A DNA stretch of 64,000 nt, taken from contig DASPNP010000026.1 in assembly GCA_035626475.1 (NCBI GenBank), forward strand, positions 55,464 to 119,463, given 5' to 3'. Position 1 is the first letter of the stretch. Every line of letters begins with the position of its first letter. This document shows positions 11,558 through 22,053 of this stretch, one piece after another. The notes beneath the pieces were generated by a model. It made no database searches, was not told where the DNA came from, and worked only from the letters and a program-made list of their open reading frames with translations. Source of the stretch: DASPKT01 sp035626475. Lineage in GTDB: Bacteria; Pseudomonadota; Alphaproteobacteria; Azospirillales; Azospirillaceae. Made by a program: the position numbers and the translations under genes.

Positions 11558-12232
11558 ATGGGCATCTTTTCCCGTCTCAGCGACATCATCAATTCCAACC
11601 TGAACGCCATCCTGGACCGCGCCGAGGATCCCGAGAAGATCATCCGCCTGGTCATCCAGGAGATGGAAGACACGCTGGTGGAGGTCCGCTCCGCGGCCGT
11701 GAAGACCGTCGCCGAGAAGAAGGAGATCGAGCGCCGCCTGTCCGAGCTGAAGCGCGAGGCCGACGAGTGGGAGCGCAAGGCCGAGTTGGCCCTGTCCAAG
11801 GACCGCGAGGACCTCGCCAAGGGCGCGCTCATGGCCCGCTCCAAGGTCGCCGAGGCCGCCGACAGCATGTCCTCGGAACTGGCCAAGCTGGACGACATCC
11901 TGGCCAAGACCAACGACGACATCGGCCAGCTGCAGGCCAAGCTGCAGGACGCCAAGTCCCGCGAGAAGGCGATCGTCGCCCGCCAGAAGACGGCCGTGAA
12001 CCGCCTGAAGGTCAAGACGCAGGTCCATGACGAGCGCATCACCGACGCCTTCGTCCGGTTCGAGCAGATCGAGCGCAACCTCGACGTGCTCGAGGGCAAG
12101 GCCGAGGTCCTGGACATGGGCCGCAAGCGCAGCTTGGCGGACGAGATCGCCGAGCTGGAGCAGAACGACAAGGTCGAGTCCGACCTGCAGGCCCTGAAGG
12201 CCCGGCTGGCGGCGAAGAATCAGCAGGGGTAA
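11558..12232 (+). CDS. pspA: Phage shock protein A (PspA/IM30 family)
   Basis: 224 residues from ATG 11558 (MGIFSRLSDIINSNLNAILDRAEDP, characteristic PspA/Vipp1 start); an in-frame ATG 27 bases upstream overlaps the previous gene's end and is rejected because GAGGAG sits properly before 11558. The protein is almost entirely alpha-helical coiled coil (about 25-220), with the amphipathic N-terminal helix that binds stressed membranes. PspA forms ESCRT-III-like oligomers on the inner membrane and, when not membrane-bound, inhibits PspF. The C-terminus (QALKARLAAKNQQG) is standard length. Second gene of the sigma54-driven operon. Confidence 0.97.
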   Translation: MGIFSRLSDIINSNLNAILDRAEDPEKIIRLVIQEMEDTLVEVRSAAVKTVAEKKEIERRLSELKREADEWERKAELALSKDREDLAKGALMARSKVAEAADSMSSELAKLDDILAKTNDDIGQLQAKLQDAKSREKAIVARQKTAVNRLKVKTQVHDERITDAFVRFEQIERNLDVLEGKAEVLDMGRKRSLADEIAELEQNDKVESDLQALKARLAAKNQQG

Positions 12233-12235
12233 GCG

Positions 12236-12475
12236 ATGGAATCCGAAGGACCTTTCGTAGTCGCCATCGTCTTCATGGCGCTGGTCGCGCCGATCTGGAT
12301 CATCGCCCACTACGTCACCAAGTGGCGGATCGCGAAGACGCTGACGGCCGACGACGAGCAGATGCTCTCCGACCTGTGGCACAACGCCACCAAGATGGAG
12401 GGCCGGATCCAGCAGCTGGAGAAGATCCTCGACGCCGAGGCGCCGGGGTGGAGGGGCCGAAATGAACGAGCGTGA
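12236..12475 (+). CDS. pspB: Phage shock protein B
   Basis: 79 residues, starting 3 bases after pspA stops. One N-terminal membrane helix (about 6-27, FVVAIVFMALVAPIWIIAHYV) with the family's PIW-IAHY motif, then a cytoplasmic leucine-zipper-like helix (about 45-66, WHNATKMEGRIQQLEKILD) ending EAPGWR. PspB and PspC act as membrane sensors that recruit PspA away from PspF. The 3' end overlaps pspC by 14 bases. The C-terminal LEKILDxEAPGWR is nearly identical to the sixth gene of the operon, marking them as paralogues. Confidence 0.95.
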   Translation: MESEGPFVVAIVFMALVAPIWIIAHYVTKWRIAKTLTADDEQMLSDLWHNATKMEGRIQQLEKILDAEAPGWRGRNERA

Positions 12476-13076
12476 CCGATCGGCGGTGCCGCCGCCCTTC
12501 TCCGACCGGCAGCGGACATCGCGCCGCTACCGGTACCGCGGCGGCAGCGACAGCCTGGGCGGCTCCGGCGATCTGGGCGGCGCCGACTGGCAGGAGGACC
12601 TGCTGGGCAAGCCGCGGGACGAGAGCTGGGGCTCCTATCTCGGCCTGAAGCAGGAGCGGACGGGGCGCCGCGGCGGCGGGGCGGAGGAGATGTTCCGCTC
12701 CCCCAACCCGCACAAGCTCTACCGCAACACCGTGGACGGTAAGATGGCGGGCGTCTGCGCCGGCATCGCCGACTACTTCAACATCGACAGCTGGGTGGTC
12801 CGCCTCGCCGTCGTCCTGGGCTTCTTCTTCGCGCCGCCGGCGGTCCTGCTGGGCTATGTCGTGATGATGCTGGTAGTGAAGAAGCGGCCGGTGCAGCTCT
12901 ACGAGAGCAAGGAGGAGGAGGTGTTCTGGCGTTCCGTCACCACCAAGCCCGACCAGACGCTCGCCGCGCTGCGCGCCAAGTTCCGCGACATCGACCGGCA
13001 GATCGCGCAGATGGAAGGCTTCGTCTCCTCCCGCGAGTATGATCTGCACCGCCAGTTCCGGGACCTCGAGAAGTAA
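12462..13076 (+). CDS. pspC: Phage shock protein C (PspC domain)
   Basis: 204 residues beginning inside the pspB 3' end (14-base overlap). A long polar, Arg/Gly-rich N-terminal tail (about 1-80) precedes the PspC domain (about 82-145: NPHKLYRNTVDGKMAGVCAG, then the hydrophobic helix VVRLAVVLGFFFAPPAVLLGYVVMMLVV). A cytoplasmic coiled-coil tail follows (about 165-204; LAALRAKFRDIDRQIAQMEGF). The N-terminal extension is longer than in E. coli PspC (119 residues). It should sense membrane stress with PspB and relieve the PspA-PspF complex. Confidence 0.95.
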   Translation: MNERDRSAVPPPFSDRQRTSRRYRYRGGSDSLGGSGDLGGADWQEDLLGKPRDESWGSYLGLKQERTGRRGGGAEEMFRSPNPHKLYRNTVDGKMAGVCAGIADYFNIDSWVVRLAVVLGFFFAPPAVLLGYVVMMLVVKKRPVQLYESKEEEVFWRSVTTKPDQTLAALRAKFRDIDRQIAQMEGFVSSREYDLHRQFRDLEK

Positions 13077-13087
13077 GGGAGCGCCGC

Positions 13088-13324
13088 ATGCCCGACCTGT
13101 TCTGGCTCCTGGTCTTCGGCATCCCGATCGCCTCGATCATCCTCGGCAACATGCGCAAATGGCAGAAGCTCGATCTCCAGGCGGCCGAGCGCGCGGTGTC
13201 CGACCGCCGCCGCTTCGGCCGCCTCGACGAGATCGAGCGCCGGGTCGCCGACATCGAGCGCTACGTGACCAGCCCCGAATTCACCCTCAACCGCGAGATC
13301 GGCGCCCTCGCCGACCGCAAGTGA
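13088..13324 (+). CDS. PspB-like small membrane protein
   Basis: 78 residues, 11 bases after pspC with ribosome binding site GGGAG. N-terminal membrane helix (about 3-20: DLFWLLVFGIPIASIILGNM) followed by a short basic segment (RKWQKL) and a charged helix (about 45-62, RLDEIERRVADIERYV). The layout (single helix, KWxKL, coiled coil) matches pspB and the following gene, though sequence identity is low and the EAPGWR tail is missing. Fifth gene of the psp operon; function inferred as a PspB-type accessory. Confidence 0.75.
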   Translation: MPDLFWLLVFGIPIASIILGNMRKWQKLDLQAAERAVSDRRRFGRLDEIERRVADIERYVTSPEFTLNREIGALADRK

Positions 13325-13335
13325 CGGACACCGCC

Positions 13336-13548
13336 ATGAGCAGCCTCTTCTGGGTGATGGTCTTCTCGATCCCGCTGACGGCCATCGTCATGGGCCACAT
13401 GACCAAGTGGCGCAAGCTGAAGGCCGAGGGCATGTCGGACGACACCGCCTCCGCCATCCTCGCCCGCGCCGACCGGCTGGACGAGCGGGTGCGGCAGCTG
13501 GAGAAGATCCTGGACGTCGAGGCGCCGGGCTGGCGGGCGCGGGCGTGA
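13336..13548 (+). CDS. Second PspB-like protein (pspB paralogue)
   Basis: 70 residues from ATG 13336, 11 bases after the preceding gene. Membrane helix about 3-21 (LFWVMVFSIPLTAIVMGHM), then TKWRKLKAEGMSDD and a zipper helix RVRQLEKILDVEAPGWRARA, which repeats the end of PspB almost exactly (LEKILD-EAPGWR). Together with pspB and the gene before it this makes three PspB-type proteins in one operon. It is the last gene before a strong terminator. Confidence 0.85.
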   Translation: MSSLFWVMVFSIPLTAIVMGHMTKWRKLKAEGMSDDTASAILARADRLDERVRQLEKILDVEAPGWRARA

Positions 13549-13580
13549 TCCCTCCGGCCTCGATATCCCCAAGCAAGAGG

Positions 13581-13611
13581 GGCCGCCCGTCGCAGGGCGG
13601 CCTTTTCCTTT
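13581..13611 (+). terminator. Rho-independent terminator of the psp operon
   Basis: Perfect 8-base stem GGCCGCCC (13581-13588) / GGGCGGCC (13595-13602) with a six-base loop, followed by TTTTCCTTTT. It lies 33 bases after the last psp gene. Confidence 0.92.
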
Positions 13612-13622
13612 TCGGTTGGGTC

Positions 13623-13708
13623 CGTAGGTCGCATGGAGGCGCAGCCGTAATGCGACACCGCTCCGGCCGTTGAACGTCGCATTGCGCTGCGCTCCATGCG
13701 ACCTACGA
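13623..13708. repeat. Palindromic extragenic repeat (REP-like, GTAGGTCGCATGG family)
   Basis: Imperfect inverted repeat with about 22-base arms: 13623-13645 begins CGTAGGTCGCATGGAGGCGC, and its reverse complement, with one base deleted, occupies 13687-13708 (GCGCTCCATGCGACCTACG). Inner segments AATGCGAC (13649-13656) and GTCGCATT (13676-13683) also pair, giving a long cruciform or hairpin. It lies between two convergent terminators and encodes nothing. Confidence 0.85.
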
Positions 13709-13733
13709 AGCCACTGCGATCCGGAAGCAAAGA

Positions 13734-13765
13734 AGAAGGGCCGCCCCGTGAGGAGCGGCCCTTCT
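13734..13765 (-). terminator. Terminator of the second TonB-receptor gene
   Basis: Perfect 11-base stem AGAAGGGCCGC (13734-13744) / GCGGCCCTTCT (13755-13765). Read on the minus strand it is followed by a pyrimidine-rich TCTTTGC tail and sits 22 bases past the receptor stop. Confidence 0.85.
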
Positions 13766-13787
13766 CAATTCGCGGCCTTCGCCGTCC

Positions 13788-16235
<2,448 letters not shown>

Positions 16236-16526
16236 GTGCCTTGCCTCCTCAGTGGGGGCGCCCGGCCGGTCTCGCCGCCGGGCCGCCCCGTCCCATCTCC
16301 CGCCCCGCCGGCCGGGCCGCCGCCTATGGCGCGGCGCTCACCCGAACGGCGGGAGTAACCCGATCAGCGGATTGCGCCATGTCGCGCCGGACAAGACAAG
16401 AGATTGCGCGGGAGGGATGTTGCGGATGCGAAAATGACCCGCCGCCTGTGGCCCTTTGGGCACACAACCCGCCGCACAGCCTTGAGATGAAAGGCCGATT
16501 CGGCGAAGGGCCATTTCCGCGCGAGT

Positions 16527-17723
16527 TCAGGCGGATTTCGGTGGAGATACGGGAGGGGCGGCCGGCAGCCGGCGTTCCAGCGCCCACATCAGCGGCGGGC
16601 CCATCAGTCCGAAGCCGATGGCGATCAGCGCCACATTCTCCATGCCGGCCAGCCGTCCGTCCGGGCCGGTGGTCAGCAGCGTCGCGCCCAGGAAGGAGGC
16701 CACCGCCCCGCCGCCCTGCTGCACCGTCTGCACCAGCGACATGAAGCCGGCGCGCTCCGCCGGGTCGGGCGCCTTGGACACGGCGGTGCTCTGCGCCACC
16801 ATGCGGGCGGTGTTGAACAGCATGTAGGTCGGCGTCAGCACCAGGATCGGCACGGCCAGCCACGCCCAGTCGTAGAAGAGCACCAGGATCAGGGACGCCA
16901 GCACCAGGGTCGAGCCGGTGGTCACGGGCGCGCTGCCGAACCGGTCCACCAGCCTGCCGGTCCAGCGCATGCCGAAGAAGCTGATGGCGCCGCCCAGCAG
17001 GTAGAGCAGCCCCAGCTGCTCGCGCGGGAAATCCAGGTTGAAGGTCAGGTAGGTCGCCAGGTTCGTGATGGTGAGGAAGCCCGGCATGATCGCCGTGCCC
17101 ACCAGCGCCAGCGCGATCAGCGCCCGCGGCTTGCCGCCGATGCGCAGCAGCCGGCCCAGGCCCCGGTCGGTCTGCGCCAGGGCCTCGGCCAGATGCGCGC
17201 GCTGCGGCGGCAGCAGCCGGAGCGCGCCGGCCGCGATCAGCCCGCCCATGACGGCCACGGCGAAGAAGGGCGCGCGCCAGCCGCCCAGATGCGCCAGCTC
17301 CAGCCCCGCCGGCACGCCGAAGACTGAGGCCAGCGACAGGGCGCCCATGACCTGGCCCAGCGCCTGCCCGCGCCGCTCCGCCGGGACGTTGTCCGAGACG
17401 ATGGCGACGGCCAGCGCCATGGCCGGCCCGGCGAACAGCCCCGCCATGGTCCGGGCCGCCAGCAGGGTCCAGAGGCCGACCGCCAGGCCCGAGGCGACGT
17501 TGGACAGGACCAGTCCGGCCATGGCCGCCATCATGGCGCGGCGCCGGTCGTAGCGGTCGATGAACAGGGCCGAGGCCAGGCCCGACAGGGCGGCGCCCGT
17601 GGTATAGACGCCGGCCACCCAGCCGACATGGGCGGGGTCGATGCCCAGCGCCAGGGAATAGTCCGGCCCCAGCGGCATGACCATCATGAAGGACATGACG
17701 GTGACGAACTGCACCGCCCCCAT
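16527..17723 (-). CDS. MFS transporter
   Basis: 398 residues with about 12 hydrophobic helices. The first helix contains VMSFMMVMPLGPDYS, a sequence type found in Bcr/CmlA- and AraJ-like major facilitator transporters; the loop 2-3 signature appears as LFIDRYDRRRAM (about 53-64). Start uncertain: the frame stays open upstream for more than 30 codons (ALTKFERRIVLL directly precedes the ATG and fits the usual cytoplasmic N-terminus), yet no ATG, GTG or TTG lies there in frame, only CTG codons. The true start may therefore be a non-standard one around 17760. Substrate unknown; probably drug or metabolite efflux. It lies downstream of the RTX gene on the same strand, separated by a hairpin at 17819-17849. 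Confidence 0.85.
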   Translation of the reverse strand: MGAVQFVTVMSFMMVMPLGPDYSLALGIDPAHVGWVAGVYTTGAALSGLASALFIDRYDRRRAMMAAMAGLVLSNVASGLAVGLWTLLAARTMAGLFAGPAMALAVAIVSDNVPAERRGQALGQVMGALSLASVFGVPAGLELAHLGGWRAPFFAVAVMGGLIAAGALRLLPPQRAHLAEALAQTDRGLGRLLRIGGKPRALIALALVGTAIMPGFLTITNLATYLTFNLDFPREQLGLLYLLGGAISFFGMRWTGRLVDRFGSAPVTTGSTLVLASLILVLFYDWAWLAVPILVLTPTYMLFNTARMVAQSTAVSKAPDPAERAGFMSLVQTVQQGGGAVASFLGATLLTTGPDGRLAGMENVALIAIGFGLMGPPLMWALERRLPAAPPVSPPKSA

Positions 17724-17818
17724 CAGCAGGACGATGCGGCGCTCGAACTTGGTCAGGGCGGACAGGACGGGGGCTCCGGGAGCGGCGGGCGGCGGGACGG
17801 CGCCGATAGTGCTATGGG

Positions 17819-17849
17819 GAGGGGCGCGGGAGCAACATCCGCGCCCCTC
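17819..17849 (-). terminator. Hairpin after the first RTX/Calx-beta gene
   Basis: Eleven-base perfect stem GAGGGGCGCGG (17819-17829) / CCGCGCCCCTC (17839-17849), 24 bases past the stop of the gene at 17873-20695. No T-run follows on the minus strand, so it may attenuate rather than terminate. Confidence 0.5.
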
Positions 17850-17872
17850 CCGTCCGGACCGGGGCTTCCCGT

Positions 17873-20695
17873 TCAGCGCAGCGACAGCTCGTCGATCAGC
17901 CCGCCCGGATAGCCGACCCCGACCACGTCCGGGCCGATCGGCCCGAAGAAGGTCCAGCCCGGGCTGGCGAAGTTCCAGTAGGCCGCCGAGCCATCGTTGC
18001 CGTTGCGAACGACGACCTCCGCCTTGCCGTCGCCGGTCAGGTCCCCGGTCGCCACCACCGTCCAGGGGCTGACCAGCTGCGGGAAGGCGGTGAAGCCGTC
18101 CGACCCGCGGGACACGTCCCAGACGACGCGCGCGCCGGTCGCGTCGTTGCGCAGCAGCAGGTCCGCCTTGCCGTCGCCGACGAAATCGTCCACCCGCTCC
18201 ACGGACCAGTCGGCGCCCGGGGTGATCAGGGTGGTCCAGTCCGAGCCGGTCCAGGCGAAGACGTGGCCCTTGTTCGCCTGCTCCTGGAAGATGATCTCCT
18301 CGGGCCCGGTGCCGTCGATCTGGCCGACGCCGGCGACGCGCGTGCCCTCGCCCATCTTCAGCAGGTAGGTGGACCGGGTGGTGGCGCCCTCGAAGTCGAG
18401 GATGCGCAGGTCGCCGGCCTTGCTCTGCACCAGCAGGTCGTCCCCGGCGCCGGCCCGGAGATTGCCGATGCCGACGATCTGGTCGAACACGGTGCCGCGC
18501 TGCGTGAAGCCCGCGCTGTAGAGTTCGGCGTTCCAGCTCACCAGGTCGCTGCCATTGAGGAACAGCACCTCCTGCCGGCCGTCATTGTCGATGTCGGCCA
18601 GCCCCGGCAGGGTGGTGGTGACGTTCGGGTTCAGCGTGGCGACCTGCTTCGGCGGCACGCCGGCGAAGCCGGGCGAATAGGCCAGCAGCTTGGAACCGTC
18701 GGACACCAGCAGGACCGGGCGCGCGGCGATGGGGTCGTCGTCGAAGACGGTGATCCGCGCCCGGCCGTCGGCGTCGCCCGGGGCGGCGGCGAGGGCGCCC
18801 CTGGCGTTGCTCAGCTGGACGGTGATGACCTCGTCCCGCTCGATCGCCCGGTCGCCCAGGACGGTCAGGGGCACGGTCACGGACTTGCTGCCCGCGGCGA
18901 TCCGCACCTCCTGGTCCAGCACCGCATAGTCCTGGCCCGGCTGCGCCTGCCCGCCCGGGGCGGTGACCCGGACCGTGACGTCGCTGGCGGAGACGCGGTC
19001 CAGCTCGATGGTGACGTTCACCACCTTGCTGCCGCCGTCGCCCTCGGTAACGGTCAGGTTCCGGCTGGCCTCGGCGATGCGCACGATGATGGGGATGTCG
19101 GCGGCGGAGATGGTGCGGTCGCTGAAGACGACTTGGCTGGCGGCGCCGCCGAACTGGATGTTCCCGCCGCCGGGGGTGGCGATCCGCTGCTCGTAGAGGA
19201 AGGCCTGCGCCGCGGCCGCGTTCGAGAGGACCGTCGAGGAGGGAAGGTCGATCCGCAGGATGGCGTTCCCGGTCCCGCCGAGGGAGACGCGCCCCGTGAT
19301 GCTGCCGGGATCGGAGATGACGATGGTGTCGATGCCGCCGCCGGTGCCGACCTGCACGCCCTCGATCACGCCCAGGCCGCTCAGGTCCTTCAGTTCGATG
19401 CGGTCGTTGCCGGCACCGCCGGTGATCCAGAAGTTCTCGAAGCCGGTCGTGGTGATCCGGGTACCCCGGGCCTCCGTGATCACGCCCTTGTCGAGGGTCA
19501 TGTTCAGGGAGCCGTTCAGGTGTTTGCCGAGATCGGCCTCCAGCAGGTCGCCGGTGCTGGTGCCGCCCTGGATCGTGTCGTTGCCGCCGCCCCAGGTGAT
19601 GTATGATCGTGAGTTGCCCAGCTGGAGCAGGTCGTCGCCGGCGCCGGTCGTGATCAGGGTGGTGGCGAAGGCGCGCAGGTCGATCGTGTCGCCCTTGTCC
19701 GACCCATTCACCGACAGGACGCGGAGGCCCGAGAAGTCGGCCTGGGTGCCGCCGCCGTCGACCCGCACGCCGCCATTGGCCTGCGTGGTGATCGAGACCC
19801 CGGAAGAGGCGCCTTTGAAGTCCAGCGTCAGCCACTCGATCTCCGTCGCCTCCACCCGGCCGGCGTCGTGGCGCAGGGTCAGCGTGTCGTAGCGGCCCTT
19901 TCCGTCATAGAAGACGCGGTCCATGCCGCTGGCGGTGACGGAGGCGAAACCGGCGACCGTGATGACGCCGCCGCCGATCGTGGCCTCGCCCTGGTGGAAG
20001 GGCGAGGAGATGTCGCCCTGGGGGATCCGGATCGTGTCGATGCCGGCCCCGCCGCGGATCGTGTCGCCGCCCATGCCCATGACGAAGGTGTCGTCGCCGT
20101 CGCCGCCCTCCAGCAGGTCGGCGGAGAAGTCGTTGCCGCCGTCCAGCAGGTCGTTCCCGGCGCCGCCCGACAGCGTGTCGCCGAACGCGTTGCCGGTCAG
20201 CGTGTCGTCGCCGCCCAGCCCGTCCAGGCGCCCGAGTTGGCTTTCCAGCGTCAGGGTGTCGTTGCCGGCGGTGCCGCTGATGGTGGCCGGCTGCTTGTCA
20301 TTGTCGGCGATCACCATGCGCACGCGGGCCACGACCTGGCCGGCGGGGACGTAGACGCCGTCCTCGTCGATGTACTCGACGAAGAATTCCTCGTTGCCCT
20401 CGATGGCCAGATCGTCCCGCAGGCCGATCAGGAAGGGCAGGTTGGTGGCGCCCGCCGGCAGCCCGTAGCGGTTGTTGATCGGCTGGTAGTCCTCGAAGAC
20501 CTTCGCCGTCCCGTCGACGGTGCGGTAGCTGAAACTGGCCGCGCGGGGCAGCGGCGTCGGCAGCGCGACCTCCACGGTGACGCCGCTGCCGGTCTTGTCC
20601 TCGCCCAGGGTGACGGTCGGCGTCAGCGGGAAGCCGTCGGCCGATGCCGGGGTGTCGTCCGGGGAAAGCCCGGGGATGTTCTCTCGGGTCTGCAT
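17873..20695 (-). CDS. Secreted RTX/Calx-beta/FG-GAP repeat protein
   Basis: About 940 residues from ATG 20695 (MQTRENIPGLSPDD), which has GGAGG upstream; a GTG at 20734 would add 13 residues without a ribosome binding site. Domains: Calx-beta (about 25-130), RTX nonapeptide Ca2+-binding repeats (about 140-220; GGAGNDLLDGGND, GGDGDDTFVMG, GGAGIDTI), further degenerate RTX-like turns to about 480, a second Calx-beta (about 530-650; DVTVRVTAPGG, GQDYAVLDQEV) and a C-terminal FG-GAP/VCBS beta-propeller region (about 660-925; DIDNDGRQEVLFLNG, LTGDGKAEVVVRNG). No N-terminal signal peptide, so type I secretion via a C-terminal signal is expected, although no transporter is nearby. Probably a surface adhesin or matrix protein. 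Paralogue of the gene at 23115-25841. Confidence 0.88.
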   Translation of the reverse strand: MQTRENIPGLSPDDTPASADGFPLTPTVTLGEDKTGSGVTVEVALPTPLPRAASFSYRTVDGTAKVFEDYQPINNRYGLPAGATNLPFLIGLRDDLAIEGNEEFFVEYIDEDGVYVPAGQVVARVRMVIADNDKQPATISGTAGNDTLTLESQLGRLDGLGGDDTLTGNAFGDTLSGGAGNDLLDGGNDFSADLLEGGDGDDTFVMGMGGDTIRGGAGIDTIRIPQGDISSPFHQGEATIGGGVITVAGFASVTASGMDRVFYDGKGRYDTLTLRHDAGRVEATEIEWLTLDFKGASSGVSITTQANGGVRVDGGGTQADFSGLRVLSVNGSDKGDTIDLRAFATTLITTGAGDDLLQLGNSRSYITWGGGNDTIQGGTSTGDLLEADLGKHLNGSLNMTLDKGVITEARGTRITTTGFENFWITGGAGNDRIELKDLSGLGVIEGVQVGTGGGIDTIVISDPGSITGRVSLGGTGNAILRIDLPSSTVLSNAAAAQAFLYEQRIATPGGGNIQFGGAASQVVFSDRTISAADIPIIVRIAEASRNLTVTEGDGGSKVVNVTIELDRVSASDVTVRVTAPGGQAQPGQDYAVLDQEVRIAAGSKSVTVPLTVLGDRAIERDEVITVQLSNARGALAAAPGDADGRARITVFDDDPIAARPVLLVSDGSKLLAYSPGFAGVPPKQVATLNPNVTTTLPGLADIDNDGRQEVLFLNGSDLVSWNAELYSAGFTQRGTVFDQIVGIGNLRAGAGDDLLVQSKAGDLRILDFEGATTRSTYLLKMGEGTRVAGVGQIDGTGPEEIIFQEQANKGHVFAWTGSDWTTLITPGADWSVERVDDFVGDGKADLLLRNDATGARVVWDVSRGSDGFTAFPQLVSPWTVVATGDLTGDGKAEVVVRNGNDGSAAYWNFASPGWTFFGPIGPDVVGVGYPGGLIDELSLR

Positions 20696-20752
20696 TCTGT
20701 GCGTCGCCTCCGCGGCCGGCAGTTGGTTGTTCACGAAAGATTTGACAATAAA

Positions 20753-20766
20753 GTGCTGTACAGCAC
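20753..20766. promoter_or_regulatory. Palindrome GTGCTGTACAGCAC upstream of the RTX gene
   Basis: Perfect 14-base palindrome 58 bases upstream of the ATG at 20695, in an AT-richer patch (TTTGACAATAAAG adjoins it). Size and position suit a dimeric repressor or a LuxR-type activator site. The regulator is unknown and the same sequence was not noticed upstream of the paralogous gene. Confidence 0.5.
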
Positions 20767-20897
20767 AAGGGTTGCCTTCGGAGACTGCTCCTCCGGAGCC
20801 CCCGGACCGGGCATGCTCTAGGAAAGCGATCTCACGGAGATTAACGCAGCGTCCGGGTTCTATTCCCTATGGATGGGATGGATTAGCCCGAGCGGGT

Positions 20898-21977
20898 CTA
20901 GGCCCCGGCTCCCCTATCTCTTTCTCTGGGGAAGGGGTCGGCCGTCCGGGCGGGGGAAGGTGGGTTCTCGCCGGCCGGCCAGCCCTCGCGCTGGCGCATG
21001 CGGTCGCCGTCCGCCGCGTCGGTCTGGTCGTGGAACAGGACCGTGCGGGTGGGATAGGGGATGTCGATCTGCGCCCGGCCCAGCGCCTCGCGCACGGCGA
21101 CGACGACCCGGTGCTTCACCCGCATGACCTCGGCCTGCTTGGCCGCGGTCCACCAGCGGGCGCGCAGCGTCACGCCCGACTCCGCGATGGCGACGGCCAG
21201 CACCTGGGGCGGCGGGTCGCTCCGCACCCCCTCCACCCCGCGCAGCGCCTCCATCAGCACCTCGGTCGCGCGGCCGAGATCGTCGCCATAGCCGACATCG
21301 ACATCCACCTCGCTGCGGCGGTAGCCATAGGCGGTGTTGACGGTGATGGCGCTGGTGAAGATCTCGCCGTTGGGCACGAAGACGCGGCGCCCGTCATAGG
21401 TGCGCAGCAAGGTGGTGCGGGTCTCGATCGCCTCCACCGTGCCCTCATAGTCGCCATAGATGATCTGGTCGCCGATGCGGAACGGGTGGCGCAGCAGGAT
21501 CAGGATGCCGGCCAGGAAGTTCTGGAAGATGTCCTTGAAGGCGAAGCCGATGGCGACGCTGCCGATGCCCAGCAGCGACAGCAGGTCGACGGGCTTCACC
21601 GACGGCACCGCCACTGTCACCGCCAGCAGGAAGCCGGCCGCCACCACCGCCCACCGGACCAGCCGCCCCAGCACGATGCCGAGATCGCTGGAGGGATGCC
21701 GCCGCGTCGCCCGCCGCACCAGGTTGCGCAGCCCCTTGGCGACGAACCAGAGGATGGTGAAGACCACCACCGCCAGGGCGACGCGCGGCAGCATGGCGAG
21801 CGCCCCGTCCACCAGCCCGTCGATGGCGTTCCAGACGGTGCCGAGATCGGCTTCCACCTGCCCGTCGTTGGGCTGGTCCTGCGGCGCGGCCCCGGCCGGC
21901 ACGGCGGCGGGGGGCGCGGTGTCCGCGTCCTGGCCCGGTACCCCGCCGACCCGCGCTTCCGATCCGTCCTGCCGCAT
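20898..21977 (-). CDS. Small-conductance mechanosensitive channel (MscS family)
   Basis: 359 residues from ATG 21977 with GGAGGA nine bases upstream; the open frame continues upstream but without ribosome binding site or homology. A polar N-terminal segment (1-40) precedes three membrane helices (about 50-75, 90-115, 120-150). The third is the pore helix, with the family pattern LLSLLGIGSVAIGFAFKDIF and then NFLAGILILLRHPFRIGD. The MscS beta domain (YEGTVEAIETRTTLLRTYDG, VPNGEIF) and a C-terminal alpha/beta domain follow. The protein vents solutes on hypo-osmotic shock. Between the two RTX genes and in the same orientation as them, but separated by more than 140 bases. Confidence 0.93.
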   Translation of the reverse strand: MRQDGSEARVGGVPGQDADTAPPAAVPAGAAPQDQPNDGQVEADLGTVWNAIDGLVDGALAMLPRVALAVVVFTILWFVAKGLRNLVRRATRRHPSSDLGIVLGRLVRWAVVAAGFLLAVTVAVPSVKPVDLLSLLGIGSVAIGFAFKDIFQNFLAGILILLRHPFRIGDQIIYGDYEGTVEAIETRTTLLRTYDGRRVFVPNGEIFTSAITVNTAYGYRRSEVDVDVGYGDDLGRATEVLMEALRGVEGVRSDPPPQVLAVAIAESGVTLRARWWTAAKQAEVMRVKHRVVVAVREALGRAQIDIPYPTRTVLFHDQTDAADGDRMRQREGWPAGENPPSPARTADPFPRERDRGAGA

Positions 21978-22053
21978 CGCCGTCCTCCTCCGTCCGATGG
22001 GGCAACATGGGGCGTGAGCGCGCTGTTCCGGCCGGCGCGCCGTCACCGGGCCG

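Noticed and set aside
12462..12475. pspB/pspC overlap as a frameshift or annotation error
   Set aside because: Both reading frames encode intact, family-typical proteins; the 14-base overlap is normal translational coupling.
16378..16393. TGTCGCGCCGGACA upstream of the second TonB-receptor gene as a third copy of the shared operator
   Set aside because: The half-sites TGTC and GACA occur, but the spacing differs (six bases instead of two) and it is not a palindrome. Evidence is too weak to add it to the pair.
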